Positions 49,788 to 61,345 of a stretch of DNA of 64,000 nt are shown here, piece by piece. This stretch comes from Myrica gale (lineage: Eukaryota; Streptophyta; Magnoliopsida; Fagales; Myricaceae), in contig OZ005603.1 of NCBI GenBank assembly GCA_963930655.1, positions 17,941,001 through 18,005,000 on the forward strand, read 5' to 3'. Positions within the stretch are counted from its first letter, which is position 1; every line of letters begins with the position of its first letter. The notes under the pieces are model-generated. The model was not told the DNA's origin and ran no database searches. It saw only the letters and a program-made list of their open reading frames with translations. The translations under genes were made by a program, and so were the position numbers.

Positions 49788-50740
49788 TAGTAGAAGTGGG
49801 ACTCCTAGAGGCCAGCGACAAGACACCCCCAATGGGCAGCAAGGTGGACGTGTTCCATGGTGAAATGCTGAGAATGATGCGGAGTCGGAGGAGTTTGGTG
49901 AGCCATATGTGAATCGAGGAAGGTATGAGTGTGGGTATGGGAATAGAGAAGCTAGGATGGGTACGTCCAGGAGGGATAATGATTTATGAAGCATAAAGAT
50001 TTAAATTCCATCTTTTCAAGGTAAAAATGATCTTGAAGTTTATTTTGAGTGGGAAACTAAAATGGAGACGGTGTTTGATTGTCACAACTACTCAGAGATA
50101 AAGAAAGTTAAGTTGTCTGCAATTGAATTTACTGATTATGCCATTGTTTGATGGGATCAACTACTGATTAGTAGGAGGAGGAATAGTCACCCATAGACAC
50201 TTGGGAGGAGATGAAAATGCTTATGAGGAAGCGTTTTGTACCCAGTCACTATTATAGGGGATTGTATCAAAAGTTGCAGAGGTTAACTCAAGGTTCCAAG
50301 AGTGTGGATGAGTATTACAAGGAGATGGAGGTAGCATTGATCTGGGCCAATATAGAAGAGGATCGGGAAGCCACCATGGCTAGGTTTTTGCTCGGATTAA
50401 ATCGAGAGATTGCAGATATAGTCGAGATGCAGGACTATGTTGAATTGACGGATATGGTGCATCAAGCCATAAAGGTGGAGGAGAAATTCAAGCGAAAGGG
50501 ATTGACTTGGAGAGGGAAACCTATGACTACCACCAGTCCGTGGAAGACAGCTCCAAAAAGGGACAATCAGGTACAAAATAAGCCAAAATTCGAGCCCTTT
50601 AAGAATGCCAACTCAAAATCAGCCACTACTTCAAGTAACATAGTGGCTTCAAGTTCTAAAACTCATGATACTAAGTGTTTTAAATGTCAAGGGAGGGAAC
50701 ACATAGCCAGCCACTGTGTAAACAAAAGGGTGATGGTGAT
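49788..50740 (+). pseudogene. Gypsy gag with CCHC zinc knuckle
   Basis: 50211-51038 is a long open frame: [40 protein letters not shown] and the knuckle CFKCQGREHIASHC at about 50679-50720. The 49788-50210 part matches the gag start but has stops (for example TGA for Trp in IVWWDQ near 50149). Confidence 0.85.
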
Positions 50741-51312
50741 AAATGCTCAAGGAGAGCTTGAGTCAGAAAATGAGGAAGAAGTAGCTGATGATGACATGCC
50801 ATCTTTGGAGGATGTCGATGCTGAACAAAATGTGGTGAATGGAGATTTATTGGTAGCAAGGAGAGTTCTCAATGTGCAGGTTAAGGAGGAAGAAAATAAC
50901 CAAAGGGAGAATTTGTATCATACTCGGTGCTTTGTGAAGAATAACAAAGTTTGCAGTGTCATTATGAATGGAGGGAGTTACAAAAATATAGCCAGCAAAA
51001 TTGGCCTTATCTACCTTGAAACATCCTCAACCCTATAGGCTTCAGTGGCTGAATGAATGTGGCAAAATCAAGGTGACAAGGCAAGTGGTTGTGGTATTAT
51101 CCATTGACAAATATGAGGATGAGGTGCTATGTGATGCGGTTCCTATGCATGCATGCCATATACTGTTTAGAAGACCATGGCAATATGATCTGAGGGTTAT
51201 GCATGTTGGATTCACAAATAAGTATTCTTTTACTCTTAAAAGACAACCTATTATTCTTGTGTCTTTAACTGCAAAACAGGTTAGGGAGGACCATTTGAAG
51301 TTACAAAAATAA
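50741..51312 (+). pseudogene. Gypsy protease and linker
   Basis: Contains an acidic linker ([17 protein letters not shown]), then NKVCSVIMNGGSYKNIAS, where the protease Asp is changed to Asn (IMNGGS in place of IIDGGS). After a frameshift near 51000 it continues [20 protein letters not shown] and [20 protein letters not shown]. Inactive by the Asp loss alone. Confidence 0.82.
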
Positions 51313-51453
51313 AATGAAAAAAAGAAAGAAAGGAAGGCCAAAATTGAAAAAAAAAAGAGTTTGGAAAAGGAGAAAAAAATATTGATCAGCGTGAAAAAGA
51401 AAGAGAGAAGATTTTGGCCATGGTGAGAGCAAGAGAGGAAAAATTCAGTTACA

Positions 51454-52320
51454 TTGCAAAAAAAAAATGAGATCAAGAGAGCATTATTTTCACATCAGCC
51501 CCTTATTGTACTCATGTACAATGAGGCTCTTTTATGTACTAATGATCTCGTCGGTACTTTACCGAGCGATATTGTTTCTCTTTTGCAGGAGTTTGAAGAT
51601 GTCCTTCCCGAAGAGATACCTTATGGTTTACCTCCAACCCTAGAGATTGAACGTCAAATTGACTTCATACCTGGTGCATCAATTCCAAACCAATCTGCTT
51701 ATAGAAGTAATCCCGAGTTGACCAAGGAACTTCAGAAGCAAGTAGGTGAAATATTGGATAAGGGGTATGTGTGTGAAAGCATGAGTCCTTGTGCGGTTCT
51801 GGTGCTACTAGTTCCTAAGAAGGATGGGACATGGAGGATGTGTGTTGATTGCCGAGTCATCAACAACATAACGGTAAAATATCGTCATCTCATTCCTAGA
51901 TTAGATGATATGCTGGATGAATTGTATGGCTCTTGTGTCTTTACAAAAATTGATCTTAAGAGTGGATATCATCAGATTAGGATGAAGGAAGGTGATGAAT
52001 GGAAAATTGCTTTTAAGACAAAATATGGTTTGTATGAATGGTTAGTGATGCCTTTCTGTTTAACTAATCCTTTTGCGTGCATTCATTGGCAGAATTGTAG
52101 TTCTGTATTTTGATGACATCCTAATTTATAGCAAAACTTGGAAGAACATGTAATGCATTTGAAATCTGGCTTGGAAAAATTCTAAGGAAAGAAAAGTTGT
52201 TTGCTAACCTCAATAAGTGCACCTTTTGCACGGATAAGCTTGTGTTTCTTGGTTTTGTTGTTAGTAAGAGAGGAATTGAAGTGGATGAGGAAATGGTGAA
52301 GGCAATCAAAGAGTGGTAAA
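51454..52320 (+). pseudogene. Gypsy reverse transcriptase
   Basis: Encodes [60 protein letters not shown] and [20 protein letters not shown]. Near 52105-52130 the catalytic YFDDILIYS is present but displaced by a frameshift and small deletion (about 60 bp missing in the [10 protein letters not shown] block). A stop replaces Trp in the EWPMPTT block near 52317. Confidence 0.87.
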
Positions 52321-52340
52321 TCCCGACAACAATCAGTCAA

Positions 52341-53048
52341 ATGAGGAGCTTCCATGGCTTAGCTAGCTTCTATCGGTGGTTTGTGCGTGATTTTAGTAGC
52401 TTAGCCGCCCCTCTTACTGAAGTCATCAAGAAAATTGTGTCATTTAAGTGGGGGATAGAACAAGAAAAAGTATTTAAGTTGATCAAAGAAAAGCTAACCA
52501 ATGCACCTTTGCTTGTTTTGCCTAACTTTGCTAAAACTTTTGAAATTGAGGGTGATGCTTCAGGAATAGGCATTGGAGCTGTTTTGATGCAAGAAGGTCG
52601 TCCAGTTGCTTATTTCAGTGAAAAGTTGATTGGGGGCAGCCCTAAATTATCCAACTTATGACAAGGAGATGTATGCCTTGGTAAGAGTTTTGGAAAATTG
52701 GCCACACTATGGCCAAAGGAATTTGTGATTCACACAGATCATGAATCTTTGAAGCATTTGAAAGGACAACAAAGGTTGAAAAAACGTCATGCCAAGTGCG
52801 TGAAATTCATTGAAACATTTCCTTATGTGATCAAATACAAGCAAGGTAAGGAAAATGTGGTGGCTGATGCATTGTCTCGAAGGTATGCTTTACTTTCCAT
52901 TCTAGATGCAAAATTTCTTGGCTTTGAATACATTAAGGATTTGTGTGCACAAAATTCTGATTTTGGTGATGTGTTCAATGCATGTGAAAAAGTGGTGTTT
53001 GACAACTTTTATAGCCATGACGGATTTTTATTTCGGGAGAATAAATTT
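52341..53048 (+). pseudogene. Gypsy RNase H and post-RNase H region
   Basis: [20 protein letters not shown] starts the connection domain. [20 protein letters not shown] and [10 protein letters not shown] carry the first RNase H Asp. A frameshift at about 52650 separates [20 protein letters not shown] and [15 protein letters not shown], the final Asp block. It ends at FLFRENK, cut by the element at 53049. Confidence 0.88.
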
Positions 53049-54790
53049 GTTAGCCCAATGTTGTTTTACAAACAATCAATAAATGATTTTGATGATAACA
53101 AAATATTCTAAGTTTCAAAAACTTTAGATTTTACAATGTCAATCCACAATTTCTAATTTAAATTTTAAAAGGTTTGAGGTTTCACTGAATAAAATATCTC
53201 TAAGTGCACTTGAACACCATTACACAAGTTAATAAAATCAATTTTTCATATTGTAGGTGTTTAAAGAAAGTTGAAATGGTTTGAATGCTTTAAAGCTGCT
53301 GTTTTTCTCTCCAGCACTTATAAGTTTCGACACATTGAACTAACACCCGAGAGTTTATATTTTAGGCAATTCAAAATGTTTTTTTGACTAAGTGTTGTAA
53401 GTGTCGACACATTGAACTAACACCCGAGAGTTTGCTTTTCAGGCCATTTGAAATGATTTTTTGGTTAACTGTTGGAAGTCTCGACACATTGGACTATAGT
53501 GTCGACACATTGAACTAACACCCGAGAGCCCAACGCCAAAATGCAAAAATTCATTGTCGACAGCATTTTTCAGACTAAGTGTACAATGTGTCGACACATT
53601 GCACTGTCTCCCGAGAAATGAAAACATGGTGTCGACACATAGTGCGAATTTGCAGAAATTCTAGAATGACGCCAGATCACTCAAAATGGTTCAAAATTGT
53701 CTCAAATGACCTCCAACGGCACTCAATCTTTCCAAGAAGACCCTTTGTGACCGTTGAAGACCTAGACGTTGTAAGAAGAAGGAGATAGAGAGAGAGAAAG
53801 AAAAGCTCGATCAAAATAGCAACATCTAGAGAGAGAAAAGCTAAAAGCCAAAGAAAATCCATTTGCTGATTTCTTCAAGTCCGGAGCTCTCATTGTCAAA
53901 TCTTCTTCTATTGCTCATCATTGACAACCCATCCTTCAAAGGAAGAGAACTTTCTTGAAGAAGAGAGAGTTGCATCATCATTCAACATCTATCCTTCCAA
54001 AGAGAGAGAAAGCTAGATCTAAAGTTTCCATTTGCAGATTCTTCAAAGGTCGAAGCTCCCATTGTTCAATACTCTTCTATTGCTCATCATTGATGACCTA
54101 GTCTCCAAAGAGAGAGAATTCTTGAAGAAGGGACAACCCACTTGCAAGCTCACTTTGCCCTAACTTCTAGAGAGAGAAAGCTATTTGAAAAAGAGGGAAA
54201 ATCACATCTACCAAAAAGGCTTGTGCTCATATCTTCCAAACTCTGGATTTCCTTTTAGAATCTTGTCTTCTTGAACTCCTTTAAGCTTTCCATTTGCTAA
54301 TTTGGCTTAGAGAGTCATTTCATACGATTTGAACTTTTCATTGGCATATTCGGCTTAGAGAGCCATTCATTATAATTCCTTTGTATCCATCTTGTGGAAA
54401 ACACTTGAGTGTTGTGTGAACACTTGTTGAGTGTTGGGAAAACACTTGGTCCTACTTGTGAGAGTAGAAGAAATCCTCTAGGTTGTGAGGATTTGTGAGA
54501 GTTGAAGCGTGAGCTCGTAAAACGCTTTGTAAAAGTTCCTTAGTACCCGAGAAGCTAAGGTGTATTCGCTATTTGGAGAATAGTGGAGGAAGCTCAAGGA
54601 AGTCAATTGCCTTGTGGTGGACGTAGGCACGTATTTGGCCGAACCACCTAAAAACTACGGTGTCATTTCTCTTAACTCTATCTCTCTCATTAATCGTTTC
54701 ATATTCATACTTGTAGAGTTTTATGCCTTATCATTAATTGCTTATATTTAGATTATCATTTAGTATATTCAGATCTGCATTTTTATCCTT
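53049..54790 (+). mobile_element. LTR-like element H, copy 1
   Basis: Begins TGTTAGCCCAATGTTG, as does a second copy at 57659. The order is: AT-rich start with TTTTGATGAT, several GTGTCGACAC palindromes (53300-53650), purine-rich AGAGAGAGAAAG tracts, then GTGGTGGACGTAGGCACG and GGCCGAACCACCTAAAAAC at about 54613-54655. The last words also occur, complemented, in the elements at 14411 and 22170, so all four are distant relatives. No coding sequence. The 3' end is not clear. Confidence 0.62.
53320..53645. repeat. GTGTCGACAC palindrome array (copy 1)
   Basis: TGTCGACACATTG or close forms occur near 53328, 53401, 53472, 53500, 53586 and 53630, usually followed by AACTAACACCCGAGAG. Two of the occurrences have lost a base of the palindrome. 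Confidence 0.85.
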
Positions 54791-55184
54791 AAAGAAATAG
54801 CAAGTATATGAGGATCCATATGTCCGGGAATATGAGGTTGTCAATCCTGAGGAAACACCATAGAGCGCACTTTTTGATGTCTGCGATGATTTGAGGGCAA
54901 ATCACTTTCAAGAGTAGGGGAATGATGAGAATACGAGCAAGGCGTCAAATGTGCTAGTTCAAGTTCCCGTAGAGCCGGTTACGAGAGAACGAGACAAGAA
55001 GTTGAAGGACGTACTCGACGAAATCATTCATGAGATATGGGCCCAAGCCCATTCTTGGAAGCCCATCAAAGATGATCCACTTTCTACAAGGATCCGGTCA
55101 AGAGATAATTTTGGGACTATTCTAGAAGAATCAGATTGCATGGAAATTCTAAGGGAAAAATCGTTTCCTTTTGAAATCTTTTGA
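54790..55184 (+). pseudogene. Gypsy polyprotein C terminus
   Basis: The frame up to 54922 reads DVCDDLRANHFQE, then stop, GNDEN; 54951-55184 encodes VPVEPVTRERDKKLKDVLDE and IIHEIWAQAHSWKP. This is the C-terminal tail typical of this gypsy group, running from pol into the LTR at 54923, as in the copy at 25868. Confidence 0.7.
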
Positions 55185-55989
55185 TTATTATAGGAGTGTG
55201 TGTCATTTCCTTTTTAAAAGTTAAAAGTTGAAATTTTCAAACTATTAGGAGTGGACGTCCAGGTTTTAGATTTAGGCAAATAAGGAATTTTGAAATTAGC
55301 TTATTTTGTGTTGATTCTCTACGTCCATGTTAGTGTTAGTCAATAAGGTATTTTATTTATTTAGTCATGATTGTCTTTTCCTATTCTGTTAGGCGTGTAG
55401 GGTCAGCCACCTAAGGCTGTTTGTCTCTTTCTTTAGATGTTTTACGTCCAGCTTTTGTGAAGTTAAATAAGGAATATATTTCCTTAGCTTGTTTGGTTGG
55501 TGTTAGGCCTGTAACCCACTAGATCAGCTAGGAAAGTTTTCATATCTTTTTTAGTAGCTTGATTTTCGTTTTAGGCAAGTAAGGAATTTATTTCCTTAAG
55601 TGTCTGGTGTGTTTTTGGCTAGTAAAGTTTTCTTTACTTAGCTAATTTCGAATTTTATTAGGTTTTCTAAGTAAAATTTACTTCCTTGTTATTTTCAGCC
55701 CTTAAAATACGAGCTCTTGCATTGTAATTCGAGGAAACATTGATCAATGAAATTGTGAGAGTTATTCTCTTTGGTTCTTTGAAGAACTTCTCGAACTTAT
55801 CGGGATTTCCCGTGGCGTTCAACGCGACTTATAAAACGGATTTCCATCCCCGTTTGTGGCGTCATCACCATACCGAGGTTCTTGCTTTCCTAAGCAACGG
55901 GTCGAGGTTCCCTTCGAATCCATTCTAGAAATGATCTTGGGTTCCCTATAGTTGTTGGATCTTGTTACGGGATAACGGGGTTCACATCA
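54923..55989 (+). repeat. Gypsy LTR (family 4), complete
   Basis: TGATGAGAATACG at the start is preceded by the polypurine AGTAGGGGAA; GGTTCACATCA at the end is followed by TTTGGTATCAGAGC. It is therefore preceded by a pol end and followed by a primer site, so one LTR is shared between two internal regions. Confidence 0.8.
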
Positions 55990-56744
55990 TTTGGTATCAG
56001 AGCTTTGGTTTTGCTTATGCTTTAAATTTCGTTTCTTTGTTTTTTTTTTCTCTTCTCCAATTCGCTTCACACCATCTATCTTTCGTGAGTCGAATTTCCA
56101 AAAAAAAATCCGAAAATCTCATTTATTGAGGTTCCTGTGATTCTGAAATTCACCACAGTCCAAAGTCCTATTATTTTGAGTGAAACACGAGTGACGAGTG
56201 ATCTATTCTTGAGTGTAAACACGTCAGGGAGCGATTTGAGAGGTCCTTGTTACTTCTTTCCTTCTAACACTATTTTTTGCAGTAATCATGTCTCGTGATA
56301 GTGGAAAGAGCGTTGCCAACGATGATACAATTTTTCCTAATCATAGGTTGCTTATGGAGGCCTTAGCGAGTCAGCTGGACAAAACGCTGAATGAGAAATG
56401 GGAATGCTTCCAGGAGACGATGGAGGAGCAAATACGCGAACGGGTAGCTCAGCTGGAGACGAAGCAACCCCAAAACGGCCCGAACTTCCGTAGACGGGGG
56501 GGAGAGCACCACGGAGGGAGGAAAGGGAGGACGAAGACGAGCCTTATAGATCTGAATTTGAGGAGGAAGATGACCGTAATTCTCATCTTGGCTGTAGGAG
56601 ATATGGAGGGCGAAGAGAAGCTAGGAATCGAGAAGATAACAACTTCAGTGGTATTAAGATGAAGATTCCGTCTTTTCAAGGGAGATCTAATACGGAAGCC
56701 TATCTTGAGTGGGAGAAGAAGATGGAGTTCGTATTTGATTGCCA
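55990..56744 (+). pseudogene. Gypsy leader and gag fragment (family 4)
   Basis: Primer site TTGGTATCAGAGC at about 55991, leader, then MSRDSGKSVANDDTIFPNHR at 56288, LNEKWECFQETMEEQIRERV and a shifted frame ending MKIPSFQGRSNTEAYLEWEK and FVFDCHK. That last block matches the gag of the other copies (KIPSFQGKNEPEVYLEWETK). It is joined directly to a second LTR piece at about 56745. Confidence 0.78.
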
Positions 56745-57202
56745 CAAAGTTTTCATATCTTTTTTAGTAGCTTGATTTTCGTTTTGGACAAGTAAGGAAT
56801 TTATTTCCTTAAGTGTCTGGTGTGTTTTAGGCTAGTAAAGTTTTCTTTACTTAGCTAATTTCGAATTTTATTAGGTTTTCTATGTAAAATTTATTTCCTT
56901 GTTATTTTCAGGCCTTTAAATAGGAGCTCTTTCATTGTAATTCTGGGAGACATTGATCAATGAAATTGTGAGAGTTATTCTCTTTGGTTCTTTGAAGAAC
57001 TTCTCGAACTTATCGGGATTTCCCGTGGCGTTTAACGCGACTTATCAAACGGATTTTCATCCCCGTTTGTGGCGTCATCACCATACCGAGGTTCTTGCTT
57101 TCCTAAGCAACGGGTCGAGGTTCCCTTCGAATCCATTCTAGAAACGATCTTGGGTTCCCTATAGTTGTTGGGTCTCGTTACGGGATAACGGGGTTCACAT
57201 CA
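56745..57202 (+). repeat. Second, 5'-truncated LTR of family 4
   Basis: Starts mid-LTR (AAAGTTTTCATATC) and ends GGTTCACATCA. Nearly identical to 55533-55989. The pol region between gag and this LTR is deleted. Confidence 0.85.
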
Positions 57203-57650
57203 CCCTAGTTGTTGAAGAATCTTTTCATGTGGTATTTGATGAATCTAACATTTCTATGAGAAGAGATGACAATGAATTTGTAGATCTTGAAAAATATGTT
57301 GAGAAACCAGCTTTGATGGAAGAAAATAAAGTTTTTCATCCACAAGAGCAAGATGTACAAGATCCGGAAAAAGAAACACCTCAAAGCAACAATTATCTAC
57401 CAAAGACCTGGAAGTATGTCAGAAATCATCATATCGATCAAGTCATTGGTAATGTGGAGAAAGGTGTAAGAACTCACTCTTTTTATAATCCAGCTATTAA
57501 TCTTGTCTTACTTTCTCAAATTGAGCCAAATAATATTTCTGAGGCAAAAGTTGATAAAAATTGGATTCATGCCACGAATGATGAAGTAAAACAAGTTTTA
57601 GAAAAATGTGGTATGACATCTAGTTCCTAGACTCCAAGATCATCCAGTTA
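57203..57650 (+). pseudogene. Ty1/copia polyprotein fragment
   Basis: Encodes VVEESFHVVFDESNISMRRD, LPKTWKYVRNHHIDQVIGNV, EKGVRTHSFYNPAINLVLLS and NWIHATNDEVKQVLEKC. These are the blocks linking integrase and RT in copia polyproteins (VFDE, HP.D.IIG, W..AM..E). It begins at the gypsy LTR end and stops before RT. Confidence 0.87.
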
Positions 57651-57658
57651 TTAGTACT

Positions 57659-58920
57659 TGTTAGCCCAAGGTTGTTTTACAAACAATCTATAAATGATTT
57701 TGATGATAACAAAATATTCTAAGTTTCAAAGAGTTATAGATTTCACATTGTCAATCAACAATTTCCAAGTTATATTTCAAAGGATTGAGGTTAATTCCTT
57801 AAATTATTTTTAAGTGGACTTGAACACCATTACACAAGTTGATAAGATCAATTTTTCATATTGTAGGTGTTTAAAGAAGTATTGGAATGGTTTGGATGCT
57901 TTAAAGTTGAAATCGGAGTAGTTGCTGACAAAGAACAAATTTTTCTAACCAAGTGTTGGAAGTGTCGACACATTGGACCATAGTGTCGACACATTGAACT
58001 ACTACCCGAGAGTTTTGATTTTCTGGCATTCAAAGTATTTTTTGACTAAGTGTTGGAAGTGTCGACACATTGGACCATAGTGTCGACACATTGAACTATA
58101 ACACCCGAGAGTTTACATTTCAGGTAATTCAAAGTGATTTTTTGACTAAGTGTTGGAAGTGTCGACACATTGGACCATAGTGTAGACACATTGAACTAAC
58201 ACCCGAGAGTCTATTTCCAGACCAAATTTAATTTGTCAGCACATGCAATCAATGTGTCGACACACTGTGCTATTTTGCATAAAATCTGGAAACGACGCCA
58301 GCTCTTTCCAAAATGGTTCAAATGTCTTCTAAACCCCTCCAACGCCTCTCTAACTTTACAAGAAGACCCTAAATGACCGTTGAAGAACTAGAAGCTATAA
58401 GAAGAAGAAGATGGAGAGAGATAAAGAGAGCTCGACCAATATTGCAACATCTAGAGAGAGAAAGTCCAAGATTCAAAGAAATCCATTTTGCTAAATCCTT
58501 CAAGTCCAGAAGCTCTCATTTTCAAATCCTCCTCTCTTGCTCATCATCGAAGATCTAGCCTCCAAAGAGAGAGAGATTTCTTGAAGAAGGGACAACCCAC
58601 TTACAAGCTCACTTCGCCCTAACTTCTAGAGAGAGAAGTCATTTGAAGAAAAGGGAAAACCAAACCTAGCAAGGAAACTTGTGCTCACACCTGCCAAACG
58701 TTAGGTTTCCTTCAAGAATCTTATCTTCTTATCTTTATTGAGCTTTATACTTGCTAATTTGGCTTAAAGAACCATTCCATAAGATTTGAGCTTTTCATTG
58801 GGTTATTTGGCTAAGAGAGCTATTCACCTGTGTCGTCATTCTTTGTATAACTTTTGAGTATTGTGTGAACACTTGTTGAGTGTTGGGAAAACACTTGGTC
58901 CTACTTGTGAGAGTAGAAGA
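57659..58920 (+). mobile_element. LTR-like element H, copy 2
   Basis: Starts TGTTAGCCCAAGGTTG and parallels copy 1 through the palindrome array and the AGAGAGAGAAAG stretches. It breaks at about 58920, where the gypsy LTR begins, after GAGAGTAGAAG; copy 1 continues past that point (54469). No coding sequence. Confidence 0.65.
57960..58265. repeat. GTGTCGACAC palindrome array (copy 2)
   Basis: About seven occurrences of TGTCGACACATTG or near matches (57963, 57990, 58061, 58081, 58161, and decayed copies near 58182 and 58256), with a spacer of about 70 bp containing ACCCGAGAG. One copy reads GTGTAGACAC. Confidence 0.85.
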
Positions 58921-59718
58921 TGATGCAAATCAAGGAGCTGGACTTGTACGTGACCAAGGAGCTGGACTTGTTGGGCTACACATGGGAATGGAGCTCAAGA
59001 CCCTTTGTCACTTCCTAGTGGCCCAATTACAAGACTTAGAGCCAAACGTTTCAAGGAAGCACTCAATGGGCTAATCCAAGAAAGTTGGGCTGATTTTGAA
59101 AATACCAAAATGAGATCCAATAATAATGAAGGCCTAGTCCATGTCATCAGGGCAAGTGAAGAGACTCATATCCATGCACCAACGTGAACAGTAACATTTG
59201 ACCCTTTCTAAGCTCCAATTTAATAGGGGAATAAACTTGGTCTTTGCTGGGGCATGATTAGTACATTGTACCTGGTCCTTTAGCTATTTTTGGCTGCCTC
59301 TAGTAGTCAAAGAGGCCTAATTTCGTGGGAACCTGTTATGGAAATATTTATGTGGCTTTAAAGCTATAGTTATGGCTTTCCTATTCTTGGAGGGATGTTC
59401 CAAGTATTTAGATGGCCATTTCCGCATGAACAGTAACTTCGAATTCAATATTGATTTTTCAGATCATTTGAGAGGTCTTGTGTTCCTCTTGGTTCTTCAA
59501 AGAACTCTTTGAACTTATCATGTTCATCTTGTGGCGTTCAAGCAACCGAAACTTATCACCTAGATTTCTTGGTGTGGCGTTTCAATCCTTCGTAGTCTTG
59601 GTTCATCATCTGGTCAGGTCAAGGGTCAAGGCTCAACAAATCTTGTCTTCACGATCTTGGGGTTTCAATCCATCATTGTTATCAGGTTTCATCACAATTG
59701 TTGGTGGAGTTCATATCA
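58921..59718 (+). repeat. 5' LTR of a + strand gypsy element
   Basis: A 798-bp LTR, TGATGCAAATCAAGG to TTCATATCA, followed by TTTTGGTATCAGAGC. Inside, the frame 59005-59187 encodes [20 protein letters not shown], again showing the pol tail within the LTR. Matches 25048-25868. Confidence 0.87.
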
Positions 59719-60251
59719 TTTTGGTATCAGAGCTTTGGTTCTAAGATAAGTTTGACTATCTTTTATTCGCATTTCTATTTCCTGTTCCTTGCTAAAAAAA
59801 ACCGTTTCTATTTCCTGTTCCTTGCTCAAAAAAAAATCGTATCTATTTCCTGTTCCTTGCTCAGAGAAAAAAAAAGGACGAAAAAAAACAAGGACGAAAA
59901 AAGAAGAAGAAAAGAACGAAGTATACGATTCCAGAAAGAAAAGCTCTTCCTTTGAATCTTGTTTCTCACCTTATTCAAGTTCTTGATCTATTTGTTGAGC
60001 TTGGTTGTTTCTCATCATTGAATCGCTGCTGGATTATCTTGCATTTGTTCTTGAAGTTCGATTAAGAACTAAAGAAGACACAAAAGAGTGGAAAAAGGCA
60101 AGAGTGTGTGAGACCATAAGAGGGTAACCGTAGAATCTCGACAACCTCAGGTTTAGAGTGAAAACACGAGTGCTAGTGTATCCATTCTTGAGTGAAACAC
60201 GTGAGGGAATGTTTGTGAGGATTCTAACCTTTTTTTTGCAGATTTTTAAAA
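59719..60251 (+). other. Gypsy primer site and leader
   Basis: Primer site TGGTATCAGAGC at 59722-59733. A unit of about 35 bp with CTATTTCCTGTTCCTTGCT is repeated three times at about 59775-59865, then a purine-rich stretch. No gene before gag. Confidence 0.75.
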
Positions 60252-61345
60252 ATGTCCAATAATCAAGAAAAAGATGCAACCGTAGAATCTCGACAACCTA
60301 CAGTTCCAAACCTCCAAATGCAAGCAATGTTAGGGGAGATGAGGCGTATGTTGAGAGATGAATTAGAGCCTATTCATGGAAGGTTGGATAGGGTAGAAGC
60401 AGGAACTCCTAGAGACCAGCGACAAGACATTCCCAATGGGCAGCGAGGTGGGCGTGTTCCTTGGAGGAATGTTGAGGAAGAGGCGGAGTCAGAGGATTTT
60501 GATGAGCCATATGTGAATCGAGGAAGGTATGAGCATGGGTATGGGAATAGAGAAGCTAGGATGGGTAGACCCAGGAGGGATAATGATTTAGGAAGCATAA
60601 AGATTAAAATTCCATCTTTTCAAGGTAAGAATGAGCCTGAAGTTTATTTGGAGTGGGAAACAAAAATGGAGATGGTGTTTGACTGTCAAACTACTCGGAG
60701 ATAAAGAAGGTTAAGTTGGCTGCAATTGAGTTTACTGATTATGCCATTGTTTGGTGGGATCAACTATTGATTAGTAGGAGAAGGAATAGAGAGCCACCCG
60801 TAGACACTTGGGAGGAGATGAAAATGCTTATGAGGAAGCGTTTTGTACCCAGCCACTATTATAGGGGATTGTATCAAAAGTTGCAGAGCTTAACTCAAGG
60901 TTCCAAGAACGTGGATGAATATTACAAGGAGATAGAGGTAGCTATGATCCGGACCAATATAGAAGAGGATCGGGAAGCCTCCATGGCTAGGTTCTTGCAC
61001 GGATTAAATAGAGAGATTGCAGATATAGTCGAGATGCAGCACTATGTTGAATTGATGGATATGGTGCATCAAGCCATAAAAGTGGAGGAGCAATTCAAAC
61101 GAAAGGGATTGTATAGGAGGGGAAAACCTATGACTACCACCAATCCATGGAAGACAACTCCAAAAAGGGACGAGCAGCTGCACAATGAGCCAAAGTTTGT
61201 GCCCTTTTAGAATGCTAATTCAAAACCTGCCACTTCTTCAGGTAATATAGAAGCTTCAAGTTCTAAAACTCGTGATATTATGTGTTTTAAATGTCAAGGG
61301 CGGGGACACATAGCCTGCCAGTGTGTAAACAAAAGGGTGATGGTT
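60252..61345 (+). pseudogene. Gypsy gag with CCHC zinc knuckle
   Basis: Starts at ATG 60252 (MSNNQEKDATVESRQPTVPN), runs to 60704 where one base is missing relative to 50082 (TGTCAAACTAC versus TGTCACAACTAC), then resumes [20 protein letters not shown] from about 60712. A TAG at 61208-61210 follows KFVPF. The knuckle is CFKCQGRGHIACQC at about 61281-61322. Gag would form the particle shell and bind RNA. Confidence 0.88.

Larger units (their letters stand above)
49788..53048 (+). mobile_element. Partial Ty3/gypsy element, gag to RNase H
   Basis: A second copy of the family at 19292-25868. Its 5' end is cut at 49787 by the LTR and its 3' end at 53049 by another LTR-like element. Order: gag, protease, RT, RNase H. 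Related to 58921-63018 over the whole shared length, but decayed independently. Confidence 0.85.

Noticed and set aside
55740..57141. Two nearly identical 62-codon frames (55740-55928 and 56953-57141)
   Set aside because: They lie in the two LTR copies; identity reflects LTR duplication, not a gene.
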